This document shows positions 27,135-35,163 of a stretch of 64,000 nt of DNA, piece by piece. The notes below the pieces were generated by a model. The model did not search any database. It was given only the letters and a program-made list of their open reading frames with translations, and was not told the origin of the DNA. This DNA is from DASSQJ01 sp963726295 (GTDB lineage: Bacteria; Actinomycetota; Actinomycetes; Actinomycetales; Dermatophilaceae). Numbering within the stretch: the first letter of the stretch is position 1; each line of letters opens with the position of its first letter. The position numbers were made by a program, and so were the translations under genes. The stretch covers positions 151,691 through 215,690 of the forward strand of contig CAVSBW010000007.1 of the NCBI GenBank assembly GCA_963726295.1, in the 5' to 3' direction.

Positions 27135-28438
27135 CAGCGCGCGGGGTCGGACACCACTGGGGAGCCCCCGGGGCGCCGCAGGAGCAGCTGGTCGACACCC
27201 ATCCGGCCGTCACGGAAGGCCTGGGACCCACCGACGAGGTAGAGCCGCCACACGCGGGCGCCCTCCTCACCGATCATCTCGACGACGCGGTCCCACTGCT
27301 CCTCGAGGGTCCGGTGCCACGCGTCGACGGTCCACACGTAGTGCTCACGCAGGGCGTGCACACCGCGGACCTCGAAGCCCGCGCCCTGGAGCAGCCCGAG
27401 GGTGTCTCCCACCGGACGCATCGTCATGTCGGGCGCGATGAAGGACTCGATGAACGGACCGCCCCCCGGGTGGTGCCCGCGGAACCGTGACATCTGCTGC
27501 ACCAGGACGTACCCGCCCGGACGCACGCTGCGGTGCAGCACCTCGGCGTACGTCGCGTAGTTCTTCTCGCCGACGTGCTCGCCCATCTCGATCGAGGCGA
27601 CGGCGTCGTAGGGTCCGGAGTCGACGTCGCGGTAGTCGCGCAGCTCGATCCGCACGCGGTCCTGGAGGCCCCGCTCGCGGATGCGCCCGTCGATGAGCTC
27701 CTTCTGCTCGGCCGCGATGGTCACGCCGGTCACGTGCGCCCCGAACCGCTCGGCGGCGTGGAGAGAGAGCGACCCCCAGCCGCAGCCGACGTCGAGGAGG
27801 GTCATGCCCTCGGTGAGCCCGAGCTTGCGGCAGACGAGGTCGAGCTTGGCGGCCTGGGCCTGCTCGAGGGGCGTCTGCGGGCCGTCCGCGAAGTAGGCGC
27901 TCGAGTAGGCCATGTGTGGGTCGAGGAGCAGCTCGTAGAACTCGTTGGACAGGTCGTAGTGATGGCTGATCGACGCCCGGTCGCGGGCGGGGGAGTGCAG
28001 CCGACCCCGGACCACCGCCTGCGTCGCGGGAGGAGCCGGCGGACGGCCCAGGGCTCCGGCGTCGCGCGCGAGCCGCACGAGCTCGGGCAGCAGCCGGGCG
28101 ACCCGCACCGGGGTGAGGGGCGGCAGGTCGCGCTCGGCCGCGGTGGCTCGCACCAGGTCGAGGGCTGCGCCCAGCTCACCGTGCACCTCGAGCTCACCGG
28201 TGACGTAGGCCTGGGCCGCGCCGAGCTCGCCGGGGTGCCACAGCAGGCGGGCCAGCGCCGTAGGGCTGCGCAGCTCGACGTGCAGCCCGTCCTCGGGCCC
28301 GGCCACCGAACCGTCCCACGCCGTGAGCCGCACCGGCAACGGGCCGGCGAGCAGGGGCAGGAGGGCGTCCTCGATGCGTGGCGCCACACCGTCCGCGGAG
28401 GCGGAGCCGGTCGTGGCGCGGGCGTCGGTCAGGGTCAC
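27134..28438 (-). CDS. cfa: Cyclopropane-fatty-acid-synthase-like SAM methyltransferase
   Basis: A 434-aa protein of the CFA/mycolic-acid methyltransferase family, which transfers a methylene or methyl group from SAM to a double bond of membrane phospholipid acyl chains. Residues 1-140 are the lipid-binding N-domain. Then come ISHHYDLSNEFYELLLDPHM (about 157-176), SAM motif LLDVGCGWGSLSLHAAERFG (about 214-233), YDAVASIEMGEHVG and MTMRPVGDTLGLLQ. Start is GTG 28438. It lies 46 bases after the MerR/B12 regulator gene and overlaps the DUF1295 gene, with a second paralogue at 31695. Confidence 0.92.
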   Translation of the reverse strand: MTLTDARATTGSASADGVAPRIEDALLPLLAGPLPVRLTAWDGSVAGPEDGLHVELRSPTALARLLWHPGELGAAQAYVTGELEVHGELGAALDLVRATAAERDLPPLTPVRVARLLPELVRLARDAGALGRPPAPPATQAVVRGRLHSPARDRASISHHYDLSNEFYELLLDPHMAYSSAYFADGPQTPLEQAQAAKLDLVCRKLGLTEGMTLLDVGCGWGSLSLHAAERFGAHVTGVTIAAEQKELIDGRIRERGLQDRVRIELRDYRDVDSGPYDAVASIEMGEHVGEKNYATYAEVLHRSVRPGGYVLVQQMSRFRGHHPGGGPFIESFIAPDMTMRPVGDTLGLLQGAGFEVRGVHALREHYVWTVDAWHRTLEEQWDRVVEMIGEEGARVWRLYLVGGSQAFRDGRMGVDQLLLRRPGGSPVVSDPAR

Positions 28439-28484
28439 GGGTGGCTCCTCCGTGGTCGAGCGTGGGGCCGGGATGGCCGTGCGG

Positions 28485-29573
28485 TCACGCGTGGCGTTCG
28501 GACCGGACCCTCTGCTCGGATGCCGTGTCGACCGACTGCTCGTCGTCGGTGGACACGTCTGCCACGGCCTCCTCGACCTCGGTGGTGATGTCGTCCTGGG
28601 CCTGCGCAGCGGTGCGCGGCAGCTTGTCGTTGGCCCGCGTGCGGGCGTCCGCGGTGAGCTCGGCGACGCTGGCGGCAAGATCGGGGCCGAGCACGTGCGC
28701 ACCTAGCTCGTCGATCACGCGCGGGGTGGCGCCCCGGCCGGCGATCCACAGTGAGTGGTCCCCTCCGAGCTGACGGAGGGCCTGGGCGTGCGCCCGGAAA
28801 CCGTTGGGCCGGCGGGAGGCCAGTATGACGGCGTCGGGGTTGGCCAGGCGGCAGGCGGACGCGAGCGAGGGCACCGGGGTATCGGTGCCGAGGTAGCGAA
28901 CGCGCCATCCCGACCGACCCAGCAGCACACCGAAGCTCAGCAGGATGATGTCGTGGAACTCGCCCGGGGGGCACGCGAGGACCGCGACCGGCCCGTTGCC
29001 CACACCCCAGGTGAGCGAGAGGGCACCGAGGCGGCGGCGGACCAGGCTCGACGCGAAGTGCTCCTGGGCGATGCCGATGCGGCCGAGCTCCCAGGCCTCA
29101 CCGACCCGGACGAAGAAGGGGACGAGCACGTCGACGATGGCGGACTCGACGGAGCGGTCGAGGAAGGCGGTGTCGAGCACGGCGTGCGCGCGGTCCTCGT
29201 CCAGGGCTGAGATGGCGTCGAGCAGCTGGGCCACGAGCACCGGGGGGTCGGCCCGCATCCCGGCCTCGTCGGGGTCGGCGTTCTCGGCTGCCGACGCACC
29301 CCTGGGGGAGACGGCGGTGGGCGAGGAGCCGGCACGCTCGGCGGCCAGGACCCGGCGGGAGGCCTCGACGGCGCTGACGCCCTGGTCCCGCAGGGCGATG
29401 ACCTCCCGCACCCGGCGCTCGTCGTCCGGGCTGTACAGGCGGTAGCCGCCGGCGGAGCGCGAGGGCTGGAGGAGCCCGTACCGCGTCTCCCAGGCACGCA
29501 GGACGTGGGTGCTCACCCCGACTCGTGTGGCGAGCTCCCCAATCCGCATGGTGGCTGGTACCGAACGACTCAT
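28485..29573 (-). CDS. MerR-family regulator with B12-binding domain (CarH/LitR-type photoreceptor)
   Basis: A 362-aa regulator. Residues 9-75 form a MerR winged helix (MRIGELATRVGVSTHVLRAW and GGYRLYSPDDERRVREVIAL). The middle has a four-helix bundle with WELGRIGIAQEHFASSLVRR, and the cobalamin fold follows: CPPGEFHDIILLSFGVLLG supplies the base-replacing His, then YLGTDTPVPSLA and DAVILASRR. CarH/LitR proteins bind adenosylcobalamin, repress in the dark as tetramers and fall apart in light. Predicted promoter position argues for leaderless start ATG 29573; ATG 29549 is an alternative. The acidic C-terminal tail (about 40 residues) is unusual. Confidence 0.88.
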   Translation of the reverse strand: MSRSVPATMRIGELATRVGVSTHVLRAWETRYGLLQPSRSAGGYRLYSPDDERRVREVIALRDQGVSAVEASRRVLAAERAGSSPTAVSPRGASAAENADPDEAGMRADPPVLVAQLLDAISALDEDRAHAVLDTAFLDRSVESAIVDVLVPFFVRVGEAWELGRIGIAQEHFASSLVRRRLGALSLTWGVGNGPVAVLACPPGEFHDIILLSFGVLLGRSGWRVRYLGTDTPVPSLASACRLANPDAVILASRRPNGFRAHAQALRQLGGDHSLWIAGRGATPRVIDELGAHVLGPDLAASVAELTADARTRANDKLPRTAAQAQDDITTEVEEAVADVSTDDEQSVDTASEQRVRSERHA

Positions 29574-29580
29574 GTCCAGC

Positions 29581-29609
29581 ACCGTAACCCGATCCGCAAG
29601 TTTTGACAA
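29581..29609 (-). promoter_or_regulatory. Predicted leaderless promoter of the B12-type regulator gene
   Basis: On the minus strand TTGTCA (29604-29609), 17 bases, then TACGGT (29581-29586). The expected start of the transcript coincides with ATG 29573, which argues for a leaderless message. The -35 box overlaps the first TTTGAC repeat. Confidence 0.6.
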
Positions 29610-29628
29610 ACCTTTGACGCCCTTCGAC
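29602..29628. promoter_or_regulatory. Candidate CarH operator: three head-to-tail repeats
   Basis: TTTGAC at 29602 and 29613 and TTCGAC at 29623 form three direct repeats spaced 11 and 10 bases. Structural work on Thermus CarH showed three DNA-binding domains on three direct repeats of about 11 bases. These repeats cover the -35 boxes of both divergent promoters, so one bound tetramer could shut both. Confidence 0.65.
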
Positions 29629-29642
29629 GAAGGTTCTACATT
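29614..29642 (+). promoter_or_regulatory. Predicted promoter of the light/lipid operon, leaderless
   Basis: TTGACG (29614-29619), a 17-base spacer, then TACATT (29637-29642). The transcript should begin about eight bases later, at ATG 29651, so the message would be leaderless. The -35 box lies in the second TTTGAC repeat. Confidence 0.6.
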
Positions 29643-29650
29643 CCATGGCC

Positions 29651-30937
29651 ATGCCTCCTTTCGCCGCCGGCACCCCTGACGGCCCGCGCCCTTCCGTCGC
29701 CGTCATCGGCGCCGGTGTCTCCGGGCTCACCGCCGCCCACCTCCTCGGCCGCGACCACGACGTCACCCTCTACGAGTCCGAGCCCCGGCTCGGCGGCCAC
29801 GCGCACACCCACACCATCGACTCGGCGACCGGACCGCTGCGGGTCGACACCGGCTTCATCGTGCACAACGACCGCACCTACCCGCTCCTGCGCCGGCTGT
29901 TCGGCGAGCTCGGGGTGGAGGCGCGCGACACCGAGATGTCGATGAGCATCCGCGACGACGCCACCGGCACCGAGTACGCCGGGGGGCGCGGCCTCACGGG
30001 CTTCGTCGCCCGGCCCCGGCAGCTGCTCGACCGCGAGTACGTGGGGATGCTGCGGGCGGTCAAGCGGTTCCACGGCCTGGCCCGCGAGTTCCTCGACCGC
30101 ACCGACGACGAGGACACGAAGACGTACGGAGAGTTCATCAGGGACGCGGGCTTCCCCGAGTCCTTCGTGCGGCTCTATGCCGTGCCGGTGGTCGCCTGCG
30201 TGTGGTCCAGTGACGCCGACGACGCGCTCGAGTACCCCGCGCGCTACCTCTTCCGGTTCCTCGACCACCACGGGATGCTCAGCGTCGGCGACTCCCCGCA
30301 GTGGATGACCGTCGTCGGCGGCTCCCGCTCGTACGTCGACGCCATCGAGTCCGGGCTCTCCGCCGTCCGCAGCGGCGACCCCGTCACGGGGGTGGCCCGC
30401 ACCCCGGACGGTGTCCAGGTCCGCACGCTGCGCGGTCACCTCGACCAGCACGACCGGGTCGTGGTGGCGACCCACGCCGACGACGCGCTCGACCTCCTGC
30501 TCGACGCGACGCCGGCCGAGAAGGAGGTGCTCGGCGCGTTCCGCTACTCGGAGAACGAGACCGTCCTGCACCGAGACGGCTCGCTGATGCCGCGGGCCCG
30601 GCTGGCCCGCTCGTCCTGGAACTACCTGGTGGGCACCGAGCCCGGCCGCGGCGCGGTGGTCACCTACTGGATGAACCGCCTCCAGGGACTGCCGTCGGCC
30701 GACCAGCTGTACGTCAGCCTCAACGCCGCCGACCGCATCGATCCGGCAAGCGTCGTGGCCACGATGCGCTACCGACATCCCCTCTACGACGTCGCGGCCG
30801 TGCGCGCCCAGCGGCGCCTGCGCGAGCTCACGACCGACCGCACGACCTTCGCCGGTGCCTACCACGGATGGGGGTTCCACGAGGACGGCTGCCGCGCCGG
30901 CGTCGAGGCCGCTGCGGCCTTCGGGGTGCGCTGGTGA
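29651..30937 (+). CDS. FAD-dependent amine-oxidase-like oxidoreductase
   Basis: A 428-aa flavoprotein. The dinucleotide-binding motif VAVIGAGVSGLTAAHLL (about residues 16-32) is followed by LYESEPRLGGHAHTHTI and VDTGFIVHNDRTYPLL, as in the FAD/NAD-binding partner of CFA-type operons. Family members in other bacteria desaturate or oxidise methylated acyl chains; the role here is inferred. ATG 29651 fits the predicted leaderless promoter; ATG 29645 in the same frame is the alternative. It is the first gene of a seven-gene operon; its stop overlaps the DUF1365 start (GTGA). Confidence 0.9.
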   Translation: MPPFAAGTPDGPRPSVAVIGAGVSGLTAAHLLGRDHDVTLYESEPRLGGHAHTHTIDSATGPLRVDTGFIVHNDRTYPLLRRLFGELGVEARDTEMSMSIRDDATGTEYAGGRGLTGFVARPRQLLDREYVGMLRAVKRFHGLAREFLDRTDDEDTKTYGEFIRDAGFPESFVRLYAVPVVACVWSSDADDALEYPARYLFRFLDHHGMLSVGDSPQWMTVVGGSRSYVDAIESGLSAVRSGDPVTGVARTPDGVQVRTLRGHLDQHDRVVVATHADDALDLLLDATPAEKEVLGAFRYSENETVLHRDGSLMPRARLARSSWNYLVGTEPGRGAVVTYWMNRLQGLPSADQLYVSLNAADRIDPASVVATMRYRHPLYDVAAVRAQRRLRELTTDRTTFAGAYHGWGFHEDGCRAGVEAAAAFGVRW

Positions 30938-31698
30938 GCACGCCCACCGGAACCGTCGGCATGCCCCCGCTGCCGGCGATCGTGGTCGGCCGCGTGCACC
31001 ACACGCGGCACCGGCCCCTCGTGCATGCGTTCACGCACCGGCACACGCACTGGCTCGTCGACCTCGACGACGTGCCGCGACTGCCGCGCTGGCTGCGTCC
31101 GCTGGCCTCCTTCCGCGGCGAGGACCACCTGGCCGGCAACCCCGGCATCGGTGCCCTGCGGTCGAACGTCGTGCGGGTCCTGGACCGCGAGGGAGTCGAC
31201 ATCGAGCGCGTCCACCGCGTCGTCATGCTGGCCCACGCCCGCGTCCTGGGCCACGTCTTCGACCCGATGAGCGCCTTCTGGTGCCTCGACGAGGCCGGTG
31301 CGGTGGTGGCGGTTCTCGTCGAGGTGCACAACACCTACGGCGGCAGGCACGCCTACGTGCTGCGGCCCGGCGCCGGCGGGGACGACGAGGTGGACAAGGA
31401 GTTCTACGTCTCCCCGTTCAACGAGGTCGAGGGGCGCTACGCCATCCGCGTCCGGATGTCCCCCACCACCGTCGCCGTGGCCATCCGCCTGCTGGTCGGC
31501 GACGAACCACTCGTGACGGCCACCGTGACCGGTCGGCCCCGGCCCGCCACCCGGCGAGCGGTGCTCGCCACGGCCCTGCGCCATCCGTTGATGCCCCAGC
31601 GGGTCAGTGCCCTGATCCGCGTTCACGGCATCTGGCTCTGGTTGCGGCGGCTGCCCGTGCGCCCCCGACCCGCAAGCACCCTGGAGAGTGTGAGATGA
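30934..31698 (+). CDS. DUF1365 family protein
   Basis: A 254-aa member of DUF1365: VHHTRHRPLVHAFTHRHTHW, FDPMSAFWCLDEAG, VEVHNTYGGRHAY, and KEFYVSPFNEVEGRYAIRV are the conserved blocks. The family is almost always found beside CFA-like methyltransferases and the flavin oxidoreductase, but its reaction is unknown. It may bind an acyl substrate. It overlaps both neighbours by four bases (GTGA before, ATGA after), so the three are translationally coupled. Confidence 0.92.
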   Translation: MSTPTGTVGMPPLPAIVVGRVHHTRHRPLVHAFTHRHTHWLVDLDDVPRLPRWLRPLASFRGEDHLAGNPGIGALRSNVVRVLDREGVDIERVHRVVMLAHARVLGHVFDPMSAFWCLDEAGAVVAVLVEVHNTYGGRHAYVLRPGAGGDDEVDKEFYVSPFNEVEGRYAIRVRMSPTTVAVAIRLLVGDEPLVTATVTGRPRPATRRAVLATALRHPLMPQRVSALIRVHGIWLWLRRLPVRPRPASTLESVR

Positions 31699-32948
31699 CC
31701 ACCGTCGAGACCCCCCGGCTCGAGATCGGGGCCCCGAGCCTGCGCTTCCCGCGCGGCATCACCCGCGGCGCGGTCGCGAAGTCGATCGTGCACGCCACGA
31801 CGGCGTCGATGCCGGTGCGGCTGCGCTACCCGGACGGCACCGAGGTCGGGGGTGGCGGCCCCGACTCCCCGGTGCTCGAGGTCATCCGCCCCGCGTCCCT
31901 CTACCGCCGGCTCGAGGCGCACCCCAAGATCGGGCTGGGCGAGGCGTACATGGCCGGTGACTGGCGGGCCGCCGAGGGCACCGACCTCGCGGAGGCCCTG
32001 GCCCCGTTCGCCGCCCGGATGGGCGAGCTCGTCCCCCGCCCACTGCTCTCGCTGCGGGGCCTGGTCGACCGCGCCATCCCGCGCACCCACCGCAACACCC
32101 TCGAGGGTTCGCGCAGCAACATCAGCGCGCACTACGACCTCAGCAACCACCTCTTCGCGGCCTTCCTCGACCCGTCGATGTCGTACAGCTCGGCGATGTT
32201 CGACCCCTCCCGCCCCCTCGCGGAGCAGGACCTGCACGAGGCCCAGGTGCGCAAGGTCGAGTCGGTGCTCGACGCAGCCGGGGTCACGGAGGGGTCGCGG
32301 GTGCTCGAGATCGGCACCGGGTGGGGCGAGCTTTCCCTGCGGGCCGCGCGGCGTGGCGCCACGGTGACCTCGGTGACGCTCTCGGCCGAGCAGCGCGACC
32401 TCGCCCTCGAGCGGATCGCCGCGGCCGGGCTCTCCGACCGGGTCGACGTGCGCCTCCTGGACTACCGCGAGGTCGAGGGCACCTACGACGCGATCGTCAG
32501 CGTCGAGATGATCGAGGCCGTGGGCGAGGAGTACTGGGAGACGTACTTCCGGCGGATCGACCACCTGCTGGCTCCGGGCGGTGCCGTGGCCGTCCAGGCG
32601 ATCCTGATGGAGCACCACCGCCTGCTCGCCACCCGTGGCTCGTTCGGCTGGATCCAGAAGTACATCTTCCCCGGCGGCCTGATCCCGTCGCTGCAGGCCA
32701 TCCGCGACGTCACCCGCGACTCGACGTCGCTCCGGGTCGAGCGGGTGCACGCCTTCGGGGGCGACTACGCCGAGACGCTGCGCCGCTGGCGGGTTGCGTT
32801 CACCACGGCCTGGCCCAACATTCGACCCCTGGGGTTCGACGAGACGTTCCGTCGCATGTGGGAGTTCTACCTCGCCTACTGTGAGGCAGGCTTTGCGATG
32901 TCGTACCTCGACGTCGCCCAGATCCGACTCGCCCGCAGAGAGAGCTGA
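31695..32948 (+). CDS. cfa: Cyclopropane-fatty-acid-synthase-like SAM methyltransferase (second copy)
   Basis: A 417-aa CFA-family enzyme. NISAHYDLSNHLFAAFLDPS (142-161) and MSYSSAMF are followed by the SAM motif RVLEIGTGWGELSLRAARRG (202-221), IVSVEMIEAVGEEYWETYF and IQKYIFPGGLIPSL. The C-terminal FRRMWEFYLAYCEAGF is the family's end. It differs clearly from the copy at 27134 (for example GTGWGE instead of GCGWGS), which suggests two distinct chemistries such as cyclopropanation versus methylation. It starts at the ATG overlapping the DUF1365 stop. Confidence 0.93.
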   Translation: MTTVETPRLEIGAPSLRFPRGITRGAVAKSIVHATTASMPVRLRYPDGTEVGGGGPDSPVLEVIRPASLYRRLEAHPKIGLGEAYMAGDWRAAEGTDLAEALAPFAARMGELVPRPLLSLRGLVDRAIPRTHRNTLEGSRSNISAHYDLSNHLFAAFLDPSMSYSSAMFDPSRPLAEQDLHEAQVRKVESVLDAAGVTEGSRVLEIGTGWGELSLRAARRGATVTSVTLSAEQRDLALERIAAAGLSDRVDVRLLDYREVEGTYDAIVSVEMIEAVGEEYWETYFRRIDHLLAPGGAVAVQAILMEHHRLLATRGSFGWIQKYIFPGGLIPSLQAIRDVTRDSTSLRVERVHAFGGDYAETLRRWRVAFTTAWPNIRPLGFDETFRRMWEFYLAYCEAGFAMSYLDVAQIRLARRES

Positions 32949-32949
32949 A

Positions 32950-33381
32950 TTGACGACCATCGAGCGCACCGTCACCACCCCCGCACACCCCGAGCTGGTC
33001 TTCCCGTACCTCGTCGACTTCCGCAACGCGGAGGAGTGGGACTCCGGCACCACCTCCTGCGAGCGGGTCTCCGGGGACGGCGGTGTCGGCACCGTCTACC
33101 ACAACGTGTCGGCCTTCGCCGGCAACACCGTCGAGCTCGACTACACCGTCGAGGAGGTCGACTCGCCCCGGTTCGTCATCGTCGGCCGCAACGACACGAC
33201 GACGAGCCACGACACGATCACCGTCACGCCGACCGGTGACGGCGGCAGCGAGGTGGTCTACCGCGCCGACTTCACCTTCAGCGGCATGGCCCGCTTCGCC
33301 GGTCCGATCATGAAGCCGCTCCTGGAGCGGCTCGGTGACAAGACCGCCGAGCAGCTCAAGGACGCGCTGGACCGGCTGTGA
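32950..33381 (+). CDS. SRPBCC (START-like) lipid/small-molecule-binding protein
   Basis: A 143-aa polyketide-cyclase/START-like protein: TTIERTVTTPAHPELVFPYL, FRNAEEWDSGTTSCERVSGD, VYRADFTFSGMARF and a long C-terminal helix, GPIMKPLLERLGDKTAEQLK. The fold encloses a hydrophobic pocket and may carry an acyl or isoprenoid intermediate. The start is an unusual TTG at 32950, one base after the CFA stop; no ATG or GTG fits the conserved N-terminus. Its stop overlaps the next start (GTGA). Confidence 0.83.
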   Translation: MTTIERTVTTPAHPELVFPYLVDFRNAEEWDSGTTSCERVSGDGGVGTVYHNVSAFAGNTVELDYTVEEVDSPRFVIVGRNDTTTSHDTITVTPTGDGGSEVVYRADFTFSGMARFAGPIMKPLLERLGDKTAEQLKDALDRL

Positions 33382-34418
33382 GCGAGCGGGGCGGCGAGGG
33401 CCGCCGCGCGCTGGTCACGGGCGCCACCGGCTACATCGGGTCGCGACTGGTGCCGCGGTTGCTCGACGAGGGGTGGACGGTGCGGGTGCTCACCCGCGAC
33501 GCCGGCAAGATCGCCGACCGGTGGTGGGCGCCGAGGGCGGAGGTCGCCGAGGGTGACGCCACCTCGCGGTCCGACCTGGCGGCCGCGCTCGCGGACGTCG
33601 ACGTCGCGTACTACCTGCTCCACTCGATGGACGCCGAGGGCGGCTTCGTCGAGCGCGACCGCGAGATGGCGCGCACGTTCGGTGTCGCCGCCTACGGAGC
33701 CGGCGTCTCCCGCATCGTGTACCTGTCGGGGCTGCACCCCTCGGACGGCACCCTGAGCGACCACCTCGCCTCACGCGTCGAGGTCGGCGACCTGCTCATG
33801 GCCAGCGGCGTGCCGACCGCCGTGCTCCAGGCGGCCGTGATCCTGGGGTCCGGGTCGGCGTCGTTCGAGATGCTGCGCCACCTCACCTACCGGCTGCCGG
33901 TGATGATCGCGCCGAAGTGGCTCGGCAACCGCATCCAGCCGATCGCCGTCCGCGACGTCCTGCACTACCTCGTGGGCGCGGCAGACCTGCCCGACGACGT
34001 CAACCGGACCCTCGACATCGGCGGGCCCGAGGTGCTCACCTACCGCGAGATGATCACGCGCTTCGCCCGCCTCGCGGGACTGATGCCGCGCACCGTGCTC
34101 TCCGTCCCGGTGCTCACCCCGTGGCTGGCCAGCCAGTGGGTCGGCTTCGTCACCCCCGTGCCCACCGGACTGGCCAAGCCGCTCGTCGAGAGCCTGCTCC
34201 ACGAGGTGGTCTGCACCGAGTCCGACATCGACGACCTCGTCGGGCCACCGTCCGGCGGCTCGCTCGGCTTCGACCGCGGGGTCACCGACGCCATCGCCGG
34301 AGACGACGCCGACCCCCGGCCGGAGCCCGGCACCGTCGACCCGGCACGGGTCACCGCCGCCGACCCGGCGTGGGCCGGGGGCGGCCGGCGCGGCCGACCG
34401 GCCGCTGGCCAGTCCTAG
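33378..34418 (+). CDS. NAD(P)-binding atypical SDR / NmrA-like epimerase
   Basis: A 346-aa atypical short-chain dehydrogenase. The Rossmann motif RALVTGATGYIGSRLVPRLL (residues 10-29), VRVLTRDAGKI, DVAYYLLHSM and IVYLSGLHPSDG follow one another, and a partially hydrophobic C-terminal section (VLSVPVLTPWLASQWVGF) may touch the membrane. Similar proteins are annotated as NAD(P)H-binding or DUF2867-less epimerases. GTG 33378 overlaps the SRPBCC stop, so it is in the light/lipid operon. The substrate is unknown. Confidence 0.82.
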   Translation: MSERGGEGRRALVTGATGYIGSRLVPRLLDEGWTVRVLTRDAGKIADRWWAPRAEVAEGDATSRSDLAAALADVDVAYYLLHSMDAEGGFVERDREMARTFGVAAYGAGVSRIVYLSGLHPSDGTLSDHLASRVEVGDLLMASGVPTAVLQAAVILGSGSASFEMLRHLTYRLPVMIAPKWLGNRIQPIAVRDVLHYLVGAADLPDDVNRTLDIGGPEVLTYREMITRFARLAGLMPRTVLSVPVLTPWLASQWVGFVTPVPTGLAKPLVESLLHEVVCTESDIDDLVGPPSGGSLGFDRGVTDAIAGDDADPRPEPGTVDPARVTAADPAWAGGGRRGRPAAGQS

Positions 34419-34428
34419 GGGGAGTGCC

Positions 34429-35151
34429 GTGAACCCCGTCGCCGAGCTCCGCGCGTTCTTCCGGGCCGCGCTCGTCGATCCGGTGCCGCGCGACCACACC
34501 GAGCCCGACTGGGCCTTCCGGCGTCGTCGCGTCGTCGTGGTGGTCACCCTGCTCGTCGGGGCGGCGGTCCTCGCGTGGGCGCTGCGGATCGAGCCGGGCA
34601 ACCCCCTCTTCTACGTCGCGACCTTGACCCTCGCGGCCGTCTGGGCCGTCGGGGCGCTCGTCTCGGGCCCGCTCCACCTCGGCCGCGCGCACACCCGCCA
34701 CGGCGACGGGCAGAGCCGGGCCGTGGTGCAGTCGCTGGCGCTCGGCGGGATGCTTCTCGTCCTCTTCCTCCTCGGCGCGGTGCTCGTGGCGCAGGTGCCG
34801 TTCCTGCGCGACCCCGTGCAGGCGCTGCTCGACCACGCCGAGTACGGCTCGCTCGCGGTCGTCGCACTGATCACCGTGGTCAACGGCGTCGCGGAGGAGC
34901 TCTACTTCCGTGGCGCCCTCTATGCCGGCGTGGGCCGGCGCCACGCGGTGGCCGTCACGACGGTGGTCTACGCGCTCGCCACGGCGGCGTCCGGCATCCC
35001 GCTGCTCGTCCTCGCGGCGGCGGTGGTCGGGCTCGTGGTCGGGCTGCAGCGCCGGGTCACCGGCGGCATCCTCGGGCCGATCGTCACCCACCTCACGTGG
35101 TCGCTGGGGATGCTCTTCCTCCTGCCGCCCGTGCTCGACCGGCTCAGCTGA
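34429..35151 (+). CDS. CPBP-family intramembrane metalloprotease
   Basis: A 240-aa membrane protein with about six helices. Motif 1 is NGVAEELYFRGALYAGVG (EExxxR, about residues 155-172) and motif 2 is IVTHLTWSLGMLF with the metal-ligand His (about 224). This is the CAAX-protease/bacteriocin-processing (CPBP) family. It lies 10 bases after the SDR gene and 12 before the photolyase gene, so it is part of the operon. A role in processing or protecting membrane proteins under photo-oxidative stress is only a guess. Confidence 0.88.
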   Translation: MNPVAELRAFFRAALVDPVPRDHTEPDWAFRRRRVVVVVTLLVGAAVLAWALRIEPGNPLFYVATLTLAAVWAVGALVSGPLHLGRAHTRHGDGQSRAVVQSLALGGMLLVLFLLGAVLVAQVPFLRDPVQALLDHAEYGSLAVVALITVVNGVAEELYFRGALYAGVGRRHAVAVTTVVYALATAASGIPLLVLAAAVVGLVVGLQRRVTGGILGPIVTHLTWSLGMLFLLPPVLDRLS

Positions 35152-35163
35152 AGGCGGTACCGG

